A DNA stretch of 64,000 nucleotides. It comes from Hyphomicrobiales bacterium (GTDB taxonomy: Bacteria; Pseudomonadota; Alphaproteobacteria; Rhizobiales; JACESI01). Below, one piece after another: positions 45,180-54,552 of this stretch. The stretch covers positions 271,749 through 335,748 of the forward strand of contig JBDWKL010000043.1 in the NCBI GenBank assembly GCA_039973685.1, given 5' to 3'. The translations under genes and the position numbers were made by a program. The notes below the pieces were generated by a model. It searched no databases, was not told where the DNA came from, and saw nothing but the letters and a program-made list of their open reading frames with translations. Positions within the stretch are counted from its first letter, which is position 1; each line of letters opens with the position of its first letter.

Positions 45180-46890
45180 ATTTCTGCTGCACTGACAAAA
45201 GAATAACGGGCACGAGGCCTACCACAATAATAGTTAGAGCAGGCAGTGCGCCCATTTCAAAAATCTCTAACGAGGCTGCATCATAAATGCGGGTGGCCAG
45301 CGTGTCTGTATTAAATGGCCGCAAGAGCAAGGTTGCTGGCAGCTCCTTCATGCAATCCACGAACACTAAGATACCGCCAGTAAGCAGAGCAGGTTTCATC
45401 AAGGGCAAATAAACCTGTTTCAACGTTGTCGATTGTGTTCGCCCTAAAGTGCGGGCCGCATGGGCGTAGTTTGGTGATAGCCGCTGGAAGCCAGCGTCGC
45501 TGGAACCGAATGCCATTGGTAGAAAGCGAATTGAATAAGCATAGATCAACGCAATGGATGTACCAGACAGCAACAGGCCCGTTTTAAAATCAAACAAAGA
45601 CCGCGCCACACCATCCAACGCATTGTCAAAGGCGGCAAGTGGCACCAGCACGCCAATGGCTAAAATGACACCGGGCACGGCATAACCAAGCGTGGTAAGC
45701 CGCACCAAGAATTCCCAAACACCTGATAAGCGCAGGCTGGATGCATAGGCAAACAGAAAACCTGCACCAACGGTTACAAACATCGCAGCTAACGACAAAA
45801 AGACCGAAGTTCTAGCGGGCTTAATCAACTCAACAAGCCCACCATCAAAACCATACGCAATGGCACTTTCTGCAAGTACAATCACAGGTACGATAAACCC
45901 TAAAAGAACAGGCACGCCACAAGCAGCAATCGCAAATACTACTTTTCGTCCCTTGAGTTTAAAGGGTTGAAAGCCGATCATTTTTCCAGTTGGCGAATAG
46001 AGCCGTTGCTCCCGTCTGGCGCGGCGTTCTATCCAGAGCAGGAACGTGATGATTGCCAAGAAGAAAAGAGCAATTTGCGCTGCTGTTGAAAGGCTCGAAC
46101 GGTTCAGCCAAACATCATAAATGGTGGTTGTAAGGGTCCGCACACCGAAGAATTCTACGGCTCCAATGTCATTGGCAGCTTCCATAAGTGCAAGTGCGAC
46201 ACCAATAATGATCCCTGGCCTTGCCATCGGCAAACCGATCTCTTTGAACAATCGCCAAGGCCTTGCACCAAGGGTGCGGCAAGCATCAAACGTGCTGGCG
46301 GTTTGCATGGCAAACGAGGCGCGGCTTGTGAGATAGACATAAGGGTATAGTACCAACGACATAATGACGATCGCACCATTGGTGGTGCGATAGTCTGGGA
46401 ACCAATATTGCTTCACCGATGTATAGCCAAACAGGTCGCGTATGAATGTTTGCAACGGGCCTGTAAAACCCAAAAACTCAATATAAGCAAAAGCAGAGAC
46501 ATAAGTTGGCAAAGCAAGTGGCAACAGCAACAGCACAGCAAAAATACGCCGCCCCGGAAAATCACACATCGTGACCAACCAAGCGGTAGAAACACCGATC
46601 AAAGTCACCAAAATCCCGACACCTAAAAGCAGATAAAGCGTTGTGCCAATGGTTGAAAATAAGATCGTCTTGAGAAGGTGCGCCCAAAGAGATGCATCAA
46701 ACGCACCAGCAGCCATGAAAAAGAGCGCAATAAAGGGCACGGAAACCAGCAGAAACAAGAACCCCATCAGCACACGCAACCGCAAATCTAGGCTACGCAT
46801 TTTTGCAGGGTTAGTACCTTTCAAAATGGCAGCGTTTTGCGCGGAAGGCTGGAGCGGAGATGTCTTACTGGACAATACGTTTTTCGGCAC
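45178..46890 (-). CDS. FbpB/AfuB-type ferric-iron ABC transporter permease
   Basis: 570 residues with about twelve transmembrane helices in two homologous halves, each carrying the binding-protein-dependent permease loop (ACRTLGARPWRLFKEIGLPMARP and ARTLGRTQSTTLKQVYLPLMKP). Fused double permeases of this kind import ferric iron, sometimes thiamine or polyamines. Neither an ATPase nor a periplasmic binding protein lies next to it, so the partners must be encoded elsewhere. No Fur box recognised. Confidence 0.9.
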   Translation of the reverse strand: MPKNVLSSKTSPLQPSAQNAAILKGTNPAKMRSLDLRLRVLMGFLFLLVSVPFIALFFMAAGAFDASLWAHLLKTILFSTIGTTLYLLLGVGILVTLIGVSTAWLVTMCDFPGRRIFAVLLLLPLALPTYVSAFAYIEFLGFTGPLQTFIRDLFGYTSVKQYWFPDYRTTNGAIVIMSLVLYPYVYLTSRASFAMQTASTFDACRTLGARPWRLFKEIGLPMARPGIIIGVALALMEAANDIGAVEFFGVRTLTTTIYDVWLNRSSLSTAAQIALFFLAIITFLLWIERRARREQRLYSPTGKMIGFQPFKLKGRKVVFAIAACGVPVLLGFIVPVIVLAESAIAYGFDGGLVELIKPARTSVFLSLAAMFVTVGAGFLFAYASSLRLSGVWEFLVRLTTLGYAVPGVILAIGVLVPLAAFDNALDGVARSLFDFKTGLLLSGTSIALIYAYSIRFLPMAFGSSDAGFQRLSPNYAHAARTLGRTQSTTLKQVYLPLMKPALLTGGILVFVDCMKELPATLLLRPFNTDTLATRIYDAASLEIFEMGALPALTIIVVGLVPVILLSVQQK

Positions 46891-47084
46891 GTTTTTCGGC
46901 GATGCCGACCTAATAGTTGAGTAACCAAGTCAGAATTATTTATTGCTCAGTGACCACTAAAGTCAATTGATAACAGACAAGAAATTTGCAAACGCCGCCG
47001 CCTTGCCTTGTCTTTGTCCCTTTTCGCACTAAGATATGAGCCATATTGAAGCTTTTATAAGGTTTTGAGATTCAGGGGTTTTTT

Positions 47085-47645
47085 ATGGAATATATTATTA
47101 TTGGCGTGATCATCGCGATCATTTTCTATGTGATTACGATTTACAATGGCTTGGTCAAAGCCCGTCAAATGGTTCGTGAAGCATGGAGCGGCATTGATGT
47201 GCAGCTCAAGCGACGCTCCAATCTCATTCCAAATTTGATTGAAACCGTCAAAGGCTATGCAAGCCACGAATCTGACACGCTTGCAGAAGTCACAAAAATG
47301 CGCACGGCAGCTGGAAATGTCCACGGTGATGATGTTGCAGGTCGCTCGGCTGCAGAAGGAATGCTGGGCATGGCGCTAGGCAAATTGATGGCAGTTGCAG
47401 AAGCATACCCTGACCTTAAAGCGAATGAAGGTTTTCGCGACCTTCAAAACTCGCTTGAAGAGATCGAAGATGAAATTCAAATGTCGCGCCGCTATTACAA
47501 TGGCACCGCGCGGGATTTAAACACGAAGGTGGAAAGCTTCCCTTCCAATCTGGTTGCTGGTCAATTCAAATTTGCGCAGGCGGATTACTTCGAAATTGAA
47601 AACGCAGCAGAACGTGCTGTACCAAAAGTTGATTTCGGTTCTTAG
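47085..47645 (+). CDS. lemA: LemA family protein
   Basis: 186 residues: one N-terminal transmembrane helix (about 2-22) and a helical cytoplasmic or periplasmic domain with YNGLVKARQMVREAWSGIDVQLKRRSNLIPNL and EIEDEIQMSRRYYNGTARDLN. The function of LemA is not firmly known. It is followed after 52 bp by a DUF2207 protein, the usual LemA partner. Confidence 0.93.
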   Translation: MEYIIIGVIIAIIFYVITIYNGLVKARQMVREAWSGIDVQLKRRSNLIPNLIETVKGYASHESDTLAEVTKMRTAAGNVHGDDVAGRSAAEGMLGMALGKLMAVAEAYPDLKANEGFRDLQNSLEEIEDEIQMSRRYYNGTARDLNTKVESFPSNLVAGQFKFAQADYFEIENAAERAVPKVDFGS

Positions 47646-47697
47646 GCGGACTGGGGCGGACTGGGGTGCATCTCTTGCACTCTTAAGAAGGTAAAAA

Positions 47698-49668
47698 ATG
47701 ATGCGGATTTATGACAAGCGCCTGTGCAAGCAGAGCGGCTTTTTAGCACTTTGCTTTTTGATGCTGTTTGGCTTGAGCTTAGGGCTCAGCGCAAACAGCC
47801 ATGCGCAGTCTTCGCAGGGCGAGGTCATTACCAATTTTCATGCTGACATTGAGGTGCAGCAAAATGGTGATTTGATTGTAACGGAGACGATTTCGGTTAT
47901 TGCTAAGCAACAAAAAATCAAGCGCGGCATCTTCAGAGATTTTCCACGGACCTTTATTGATGACAAGGGGGCAACCCAGAAGGTCGGTTTTAAAATTCTC
48001 TCAATTATCCGCGATGGTGAGCCGGATTCTTATCATCATAAATGGTCACCTTCTTGGGTAAGAACCTATATTGGCAAGGAGGATTATTACTTAAAACCAG
48101 GTGCACATACCTACGAAATTAAATATTGGACCGACAGACAAATTCGCTTTTTCAATGAGCACGATGAGCTTTACTGGAATGTGACGGGGAATGGATGGGA
48201 TTTCCCGATTGACACGGCAAGTGCCAGTGTTCGCGTGGTTGAAGGTGGGCTGATCACCGATGTTAATTTCTTCACTGGCCCCGCTGGTTCAACGGATCAA
48301 AATGCCGATGCCCGTGTCAGTGCAGACCAACGCTCAGCCAATTTTTCAGCCACCACCAAGCTTGCGAGATACGAAGGCCTGACGATTGTTGCAAAGCTTG
48401 TAAAAGGTACAGTTGATGCCCCTTCCGGCAAGCAAAATTTCAGCTGGTTTATGCGTGATTTCGGTCACATTGTCGTGGCGGTCCTGACCCTTTTCGTCAT
48501 CTCCATTTATTATCTGTTGACGTGGTTTCGAATTGGTCGAGACCCAAGTGGTCACACGGTTGTTCCGCGTTGGGATTTGCCAGATGGCATGTCCCCTGCT
48601 CTTGTCAATTACATCGATAAGAAAGGGCTTGATGATGATGCCATGGCTGCTGCAATACTTAGCCTCGCGATCAAAGGCCTAGTTATCATCGACAATGCCG
48701 GAAAAAAACTCCACATCATTAAGACTGATGCAAAACCTGCTGAGGCGCTCCCAACTGGGGAGAATGCTATCTACAAAAAATTGGATGCGAATGAGGTGTT
48801 CAAGTTCACAAAATCAAATGGAACATCAGTCGCAGGCCTCAGAAAAGCTTTTCGAGATGCTCTCGAAAGTGAACATCGTGGGGTTTATTATAAGCATAAC
48901 AGCCTGTGGGTTGCACTTGGTGTCGTGCTAAGTATCGCTGGCTTGGTTGCCACAATGATATACAACTCTTTGGGCATCGCACTTCTAGTGCCTCTTATTC
49001 CCACTACTATCGTCGGCTTTGCAATTATGGGCCCAATCCTTTCAACCGTTCGCAATTTGAAGCGCAATGATGGGTTAGCCACAAAATTGCTTTCGGTCAT
49101 AAAGGTAGGATTCATCATTGCGCTAGCATTTGGTTTAATCGGATCATTTATCTCCAAATTCGTCGCAATTTTCGAAGATTCTGACCTGAGCATCTTCATA
49201 GGTGTCGTCAGTACAATCGCGGCGGTGAACGGTCTGTTTTATTTTCTTCTGGGCGCGCCAACAAAAATTGGCGCTAAGAAAAATGCTGAAGTTGAAGGGC
49301 TGCGCACCTACCTAAAATATGCCGAAGAAGACCGGATGAACCGACGCGATGCACCTGAAATGTCGCCACAGCTTTTTGAAAAACTCTTACCTTATGCCGT
49401 GGCTTTGAACGTTGAAAAACCTTGGTCGCAAGCCTTTGATACTTGGCTTGCAAGTGCAGCCACTGGCAGCATTGGCTCTACCTATCAGCCACACTGGAGC
49501 TCGCGCCGATACAGGCATGGTAATATTAGTGATGGCTTTGGCAATATCGGCAATTCCATTGCAAGTTCTATTTCTTCTTCCATGCCGAAACCAAAATCAT
49601 CTTCCTCAGGGTTTTCCGGCGGCAGCTCCGGCGGTGGCGGTGGTGGCGGCGGTGGCGGTGGCTGGTAG
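47698..49668 (+). CDS. DUF2207 membrane protein with polyglycine tail
   Basis: 656 residues. Signal peptide ending around HAQS (about 37), a periplasmic DUF2207 domain (GDLIVTETISVIAKQQKIKRGIFRDFP), a transmembrane helix near 258-275, a cytoplasmic stretch, two to three more helices (about 400-520), and a C-terminus of Ser-rich segment then an almost pure glycine run ending in GGW. This layout is usual for the YpeB/DUF2207 partner of LemA. The gap to lemA contains a 10-bp tandem duplication (GGCGGACTGG). Function unknown. Confidence 0.9.
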   Translation: MMRIYDKRLCKQSGFLALCFLMLFGLSLGLSANSHAQSSQGEVITNFHADIEVQQNGDLIVTETISVIAKQQKIKRGIFRDFPRTFIDDKGATQKVGFKILSIIRDGEPDSYHHKWSPSWVRTYIGKEDYYLKPGAHTYEIKYWTDRQIRFFNEHDELYWNVTGNGWDFPIDTASASVRVVEGGLITDVNFFTGPAGSTDQNADARVSADQRSANFSATTKLARYEGLTIVAKLVKGTVDAPSGKQNFSWFMRDFGHIVVAVLTLFVISIYYLLTWFRIGRDPSGHTVVPRWDLPDGMSPALVNYIDKKGLDDDAMAAAILSLAIKGLVIIDNAGKKLHIIKTDAKPAEALPTGENAIYKKLDANEVFKFTKSNGTSVAGLRKAFRDALESEHRGVYYKHNSLWVALGVVLSIAGLVATMIYNSLGIALLVPLIPTTIVGFAIMGPILSTVRNLKRNDGLATKLLSVIKVGFIIALAFGLIGSFISKFVAIFEDSDLSIFIGVVSTIAAVNGLFYFLLGAPTKIGAKKNAEVEGLRTYLKYAEEDRMNRRDAPEMSPQLFEKLLPYAVALNVEKPWSQAFDTWLASAATGSIGSTYQPHWSSRRYRHGNISDGFGNIGNSIASSISSSMPKPKSSSSGFSGGSSGGGGGGGGGGGW

Positions 49669-49733
49669 AAACACCATAGCCATGATAAACACCTGTCCTA
49701 GAACTCAAAGCAGCTATTAAATTAGAGGTTATC

Positions 49734-51128
49734 ATGGATACCAAAGCGCCACCAGCAATCGCCCAAGCGCGCGGTGTTGCCAATGAAAGCGAAGCTCTGG
49801 AATGGCTGCGTGAAAGAAACATCGATGATATTGAGCTGATCATTCCAGATCATGCAGGCGTTGCTCGTGGTAAGATGATGCCCGTTGCTAAGTTTTTCTC
49901 CTCTGGGAAATCAGCAATGCCTCGTTCGATATTTACCCAAACCATCTCTGGCGAATATCCAGAAGATGATGAGGGTTTTCAATATGACCCGATCGATAGC
50001 GATTTTCACCTTATCCCAGACTATTCAACACTGACCATTGTTCCTTGGGAAACCGACCCTACTGCGCAACTTATTCATGATGCAGCTAATCATGATGGCA
50101 CCCCGCTGCAAACATCTCCGCGTGAGGTATTGCGCCGTGTGATTGGGCTTTATGAAGATATTGGCCTCAAACCGATTGTCGCACCGGAGCTCGAATTTTA
50201 TTTCGTCAAACCGAACATTGATGCCGATAATCCCATTGAGCCGCCGGTAGGCCGATCTGGTCGGGCAGAAGTAGGCCGCCGCTCCTTTTCGATCTCAGCG
50301 CTCAATGAATTTGATGAGGTGATCGACGACATTTATGATTTTTCGGAAGCACAAGGCCTAGAGATTGACACCCTTATCCATGAAGAGGGTGCGGCACAGA
50401 TGGAAATCAACCTGCGGCATGGCGACCCGTTAGAACTTGCCGATCAAGCCTTTCTATTCAAGCGTACCATTCGCGAAGCTGCCCATAGGCATGATATGTA
50501 CGCGACCTTCATGGCAAAGCCGATGAACCAACAACCCGGTTCCGCCATGCATATTCACCAATCTTTGGTGGGACTTGAAAATGGCTTTAATGCATTTTCT
50601 AAAGATGATGGTTCACCGACTGATTTATTTTCTCACTTCATTGGTGGTCATCAAAAATATTTGCCGCATGTCATGTGTATGTTAGCGCCCTATGTGAATT
50701 CCTACAGGCGGCTTGCGAAAAACCAAGATCCAGTATCTGCCAATTTATGTTGGGGGCATGACAATAGAACAGTTGGCCTGCGCGTTCCAAGGTCATCACC
50801 GGAAGCACGACGGTTAGAAAACCGCATCCCATCATCCGATGCAAACCCTTATCTTGCAATTGCGGCCTCTCTTGCCTGCGGATATTTAGGCATTAAAGAG
50901 CAACTCCAGCCTGATGCGCCTTTGCAAGATAATGGCGAAGATAAAGATTCAGGCTTACCGCGTTGGCTCCTAGATGCTGTCGATCTTTTTGGGCAATGCG
51001 ACCCGCTGAAGGAAGTATTTGGTGAGCAATTTGTTGGAACTTATCGCGCGATCAAACTGTCAGAATTTGAGACTTTTATGGGCGTGGTAAGCACATGGGA
51101 ACGCGAGCACCTGCTTTTGCAAGTCTAA
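49734..51128 (+). CDS. Glutamine synthetase family protein, gamma-glutamylputrescine synthetase-like
   Basis: 464 residues with the GS fold: LELIIPDHAGVARGKMMP at the N-terminus, the glutamate cluster APELEFYF, AAQMEINLRHGDPL, SAMHIHQSL, and NRTVGLRVP and EARRLENRIPSSDANPYL for ATP and metal. The tyrosine loop for adenylylation is not seen. Members of this group ligate glutamate to amines such as putrescine (PuuA). No other puu genes are close, so the amine is unknown. A MarR gene is convergent. Confidence 0.87.
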   Translation: MDTKAPPAIAQARGVANESEALEWLRERNIDDIELIIPDHAGVARGKMMPVAKFFSSGKSAMPRSIFTQTISGEYPEDDEGFQYDPIDSDFHLIPDYSTLTIVPWETDPTAQLIHDAANHDGTPLQTSPREVLRRVIGLYEDIGLKPIVAPELEFYFVKPNIDADNPIEPPVGRSGRAEVGRRSFSISALNEFDEVIDDIYDFSEAQGLEIDTLIHEEGAAQMEINLRHGDPLELADQAFLFKRTIREAAHRHDMYATFMAKPMNQQPGSAMHIHQSLVGLENGFNAFSKDDGSPTDLFSHFIGGHQKYLPHVMCMLAPYVNSYRRLAKNQDPVSANLCWGHDNRTVGLRVPRSSPEARRLENRIPSSDANPYLAIAASLACGYLGIKEQLQPDAPLQDNGEDKDSGLPRWLLDAVDLFGQCDPLKEVFGEQFVGTYRAIKLSEFETFMGVVSTWEREHLLLQV

Positions 51129-51173
51129 ACCGTTCTAAATGTCTAAGGTTATTTGCTTGGCTGCTTTATGTGC

Positions 51174-51833
51174 TTAAGCAACGTCTTTTTGTCTTTCAGC
51201 CTGATTAGGCTGCATAGCTGGCGATGCGATTGGACTACGACGTGAACCAATTGGTCGGCGGAAGCCGTGCTCTGTTGCAGCATCCTTCCACTCTTCATGA
51301 CAACCATTAACCGCACAGAATTCTTGCGGGCACATTTCTAATTCGCATACGCGACAAACGAAGTGTTGATCATCGCCACCAATCACCACTGAAGGCATCA
51401 TTTTGCCGAGTAAATCGAATAAAGTCTGCATCTCGCTATCATCAAGCGCACCTGTCATCGGTTGCAATATTCGACGGCGGGCATTCAGCATTTCGGTCAA
51501 AAGCTCTTCGCCTGCTAAAGACAAGTGAACTTTCTTGCCCCGACGATCTTCAGGGTCTAACCGACGCTCAATCAAGCCATCCCGCTCTAAAACATCCAAT
51601 AGACGAACGAGACTAGAATGCTCAATATTCAACATGCCTGTTAGCGTTTTGATGGATGAACCTGGCTCAGAACCTATCTGATTGATGGCATAACAAGTGG
51701 TCACACCGCGGCCAGTTAAAGTCGTCCACGCATGGTCAACTTTGTCAGATAAGGCACAAGCAAACGCTCCGACGGCATTTCCAACGAAATCATCTTTTGA
51801 AACTTCGACAGGAAGATTATTGAGATCAGCCAT
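51174..51833 (-). CDS. MarR-family regulator with a C-terminal cysteine cluster
   Basis: 219 residues. The MarR winged helix (about 35-130) includes SGSSIKTLTGMLNIEHSSLVRLLDVLERDGLIERRLDPEDRRGKKVHLS. After the dimer helices comes CRVCELEMCPQEFCAVNGCH, with Cys160, 163, 168, 173, 178 and His179. This is not part of ordinary MarR proteins and could bind a metal or Fe-S cluster and sense redox state. The C-terminal tail is Arg/Ser/Pro-rich. It converges with the glutamine synthetase homologue; an A/T-rich 107-bp gap separates it from the next gene. Confidence 0.85.
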   Translation of the reverse strand: MADLNNLPVEVSKDDFVGNAVGAFACALSDKVDHAWTTLTGRGVTTCYAINQIGSEPGSSIKTLTGMLNIEHSSLVRLLDVLERDGLIERRLDPEDRRGKKVHLSLAGEELLTEMLNARRRILQPMTGALDDSEMQTLFDLLGKMMPSVVIGGDDQHFVCRVCELEMCPQEFCAVNGCHEEWKDAATEHGFRRPIGSRRSPIASPAMQPNQAERQKDVA

Positions 51834-51940
51834 TACGAGCAGGCACCTTAATTATTTTTTATACTAACATTTGCGGAAATTACGAAATAATTAGGCGTAA
51901 TGTAAAGTCAAAAAAAAATTACCATTAATATATTCTAGAT

Positions 51941-52876
51941 TTAGGCTTCGCAAACGACCGAAATTCCGTCCCGCGCTAGGCCCGTTGCAGAATATTCTCG
52001 ATCATCAAAAAAGTATTCCAGCCATTTATCCACAATACGCCGTCCATATAAAACAGGCAGTTCATGCGTGTGAACCTCTTTAATCTGTTCCGCGAAAGCT
52101 GGATCCTTATGGCCTGCAACCCATTGACTTTGGTCAGCATTTAAATGGATTGGGCATATTGAGGTATCTGTGATGGCTTCATAATTCTGGATAGTTTTTG
52201 CTGCGACACGCTGCCATTGAGCGACACAGCCCATAAGAGCTGCTTCAAGTTCGTCGCGGTCGTTAGTTAGATCTTTAACCGCAACGCCATGGCGAAGCTC
52301 AATCATATCTGCCACGAAAGTAGAAAACGCATACATATCAGACGACATATTGACGGCTGGCAGTGGCATTGCGAGCAATGGGTCATAAAGCGGGTCGTTT
52401 GGATTATTGGATTGCGGACAAAAAGCAATGCACTCAAAGTCATCAAAATCAGTCAACACACCAGTTATAGGACAATGCAACCTGATTGTGGACGTCAAGG
52501 CTTCCCCATTTGCAAGAGCACACGGCGGCACGCTCGAAATTTTCTGCATTTGGCGCGCAAGGAAATGAAAAACCTCGCTAACGGTCACCTTAGGGTCGGC
52601 ATATTGTTGTGAATTAAAAATATAAAGACAAGCGACGGCTTCGCGACGGTGCAATTTCTGTTTAAATTCTTCGAAAACATTTGGTACTGTATCAATATCA
52701 GCGGTTTGCACCATATACCGGCCACGCATGGTTTCACGACGACCTGCCACACAGGGTAAATCCCGTTTCATCCAGGCGATTATTTGGTTCGTTGCCTCAT
52801 CGTTCGTGAGCAATTGACTAGGCGGTTTGGCAAATTCCAAATCACCGTCAATCGGCTTGTAAGCTAAAGACTGCAT
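51941..52876 (-). CDS. Unrecognised 311-residue protein
   Basis: Start ATG 52876 with SD GGGGGG; the frame is open to 52909. I cannot place it in a family. Visible features: a DLPCVAGRRETMRGRY motif early, EVFHFLARQMQKIS, FECIAFCPQSNNPNDPLYDP, and ICPIHLNADQSQW late; six or more Cys and several His spread along the chain. No signal peptide or transmembrane helix. There is a faint resemblance in order to YqcI/YcgG-type (GntA-like) haem proteins that start with a PC-x2-R motif, too weak to call. It is divergent from an MFS transporter 67 bp away. Confidence 0.75.
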   Translation of the reverse strand: MQSLAYKPIDGDLEFAKPPSQLLTNDEATNQIIAWMKRDLPCVAGRRETMRGRYMVQTADIDTVPNVFEEFKQKLHRREAVACLYIFNSQQYADPKVTVSEVFHFLARQMQKISSVPPCALANGEALTSTIRLHCPITGVLTDFDDFECIAFCPQSNNPNDPLYDPLLAMPLPAVNMSSDMYAFSTFVADMIELRHGVAVKDLTNDRDELEAALMGCVAQWQRVAAKTIQNYEAITDTSICPIHLNADQSQWVAGHKDPAFAEQIKEVHTHELPVLYGRRIVDKWLEYFFDDREYSATGLARDGISVVCEA

Positions 52877-52943
52877 AGTGCCCCCCATATATATGTATGG
52901 AGAATGCATTTAAATGAAAATTAAACAACGCGATTTACAATAA

Positions 52944-54077
52944 ATGCTAAGAAACCACCGCCTTTTCCTTGTTTTATATGGGTCTTTCCTTGCTCAAATC
53001 GTTCAGGTCGGCATTTTTCCACTTTTCTTGGCTCAAAAATTAAGTGACTTAGGCGTTTCTCTACCTACAATTGGTTGGGTTGTTGGTAGTCAATGGCTTG
53101 CAGTACTAATTATTGCGCCATTTATCCCTCGATTTATGTCTAAAATTTCCCTTGAACAATTTAATCGAATTTCCGGTGCTGTAACGGTGATTGGATTACT
53201 TCTTATTACGACAAATCATCTGGTTTTAATTATGCTATCAGCGCCTTTTATTGGTGCAGGTTTGATTCAACGCTGGGTTTCTTGCGATGTTTTAGTTGTG
53301 CGCCTTAGTCCAAAGAATAAAATGGGCCGCATGATCGGCATCCATGAAGCACTTATGGGATTTGCCATAGCGGTTGGGCCTCTCATGTTTGCCTGGCTTA
53401 GCTTAAATCAAGTTTTAATCGCAGCCCTACTCATTGCCACGATCTCTACGATGCTCTTTTTCTTAATTGGAAAAAACGAAGTCGTAGACGAAACAGAAGA
53501 TACTCCATTACTTCGCGCTGATTTCTTTTTGATTCAAATTGCCCTTGTTGCAGCGTTAACAGGCGGCTTCATCGAAACAGCTGCCATTGCCTTCTTCCCA
53601 TTTTACTTTGAAGAAAATGGGTTTCCACTTACGGAAAGCGCGTTATTTGTCGCCTCTTTTGGTTTAGGCGGAACATTGCTCCAACTACCTCTTGGGCTGC
53701 TTGCTGACAAAATCGGATACCGCCTCGCCCAACTTATTGTCTCCATCACAGCCCTCGCCTCACTTGGCCTCACTGTTATATATGGTTCTTCGTTCACGGT
53801 TGTGATTGCTGTATTGTTCATAATGGGCGGCGCAGTTGGGGCGTTTAATACACTTGCTGTGTTACAAGCAGGTGCTCAAATTTCTGCAAAGAAAAGCGCT
53901 GCTGCTATGGCCGCAATAGCATTCTCCTACACATTGGGAGGCATTTTGGGGCCCATTATCTCAGCATGGACGCTTGAGCATTACTCGCAAAATATGGTGA
54001 TTTCCGTCTATACCCTCACAATTTGCATCTTACTGGGCGTCATCGTAAGCACCAGATTACGACCATCTAATACATAA
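52944..54077 (+). CDS. MFS transporter
   Basis: 377 residues with about twelve hydrophobic helices. The gene is more A/T-rich than its neighbours. FLAQIVQVGIFPLF at the N-terminus and the loop RLSPKNKMGRMIGIHEALMG between helices 4 and 5 match the MFS pattern, and the second half has ADKIGYRLAQL. Substrate unknown. It is divergent from the unrecognised protein; the pair may be a product-and-export unit. Confidence 0.88.
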   Translation: MLRNHRLFLVLYGSFLAQIVQVGIFPLFLAQKLSDLGVSLPTIGWVVGSQWLAVLIIAPFIPRFMSKISLEQFNRISGAVTVIGLLLITTNHLVLIMLSAPFIGAGLIQRWVSCDVLVVRLSPKNKMGRMIGIHEALMGFAIAVGPLMFAWLSLNQVLIAALLIATISTMLFFLIGKNEVVDETEDTPLLRADFFLIQIALVAALTGGFIETAAIAFFPFYFEENGFPLTESALFVASFGLGGTLLQLPLGLLADKIGYRLAQLIVSITALASLGLTVIYGSSFTVVIAVLFIMGGAVGAFNTLAVLQAGAQISAKKSAAAMAAIAFSYTLGGILGPIISAWTLEHYSQNMVISVYTLTICILLGVIVSTRLRPSNT

Positions 54078-54197
54078 GTTTATATGTGCATTACATACAT
54101 TCTTATTGTGATTGGCTTTGCTCGCGAAAATATGCCTATTACCTAGGGTAATACCTTAAGTTAAATTGAGCGCCCTTCGGCAAATCTGGCATTTCGT

Positions 54198-54494
54198 ATG
54201 TATCACTACACACCTGTCTTGAAACCTATTGGCGTTAATAGTGTGCCTGCTTTTAAAGCAGCGTCAGCGAACAGATCAATGTCACGCAATTCTAAATTTG
54301 TATATCAAGTCTTGAAAGACGCCGCCGTGATCGGTGGTGGCCCCTTGGCGGGATCGCTTAGTGAAGCGCGACAAGCTCTGGAACAATTGATATCTAACGG
54401 TGAACTTTCCCAAATTTATTGGACTGGCATCACATCCGTAATCATGCTCGACAAAGATCAAAACAAGATTACAAGTTACAGCCTATCTAAGTAG
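54198..54494 (+). CDS. Small hypothetical protein
   Basis: 98 residues. The C-terminal part (about 30-98) may be a short regulatory or helical fold (FVYQVLKDAAVIGGGPLAGSLSEARQALEQLISNGELSQIYW). No SD is obvious. Not recognised. Upstream is a palindrome TATTACC-TAG-GGTAATA (54137-54153) 45 bp before the ATG. Downstream a hairpin (54503-54524) separates it from the convergent DUF934 gene. Confidence 0.55.
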   Translation: MYHYTPVLKPIGVNSVPAFKAASANRSMSRNSKFVYQVLKDAAVIGGGPLAGSLSEARQALEQLISNGELSQIYWTGITSVIMLDKDQNKITSYSLSK

Positions 54495-54502
54495 CAGGAT
54501 CA

Positions 54503-54524
54503 GCGCCGCCTCTAGGTGCGGCGC
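54503..54524. terminator. GC-rich hairpin between convergent genes
   Basis: GCGCCGC (54503-54509), an 8-nt loop, GCGGCGC (54518-54524). Perfect 7-bp stem but with no long T run on either side, so a weak or factor-assisted terminator. Confidence 0.45.
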
Positions 54525-54552
54525 AATTTACCCATTATCAAAATCAATAAAA

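Noticed and set aside
51941-52876. Calling the unknown protein a YqcI/YcgG haem protein
   Set aside because: Only a PC-x2-R-like motif and rough order agree; key haem-ligand context could not be confirmed.
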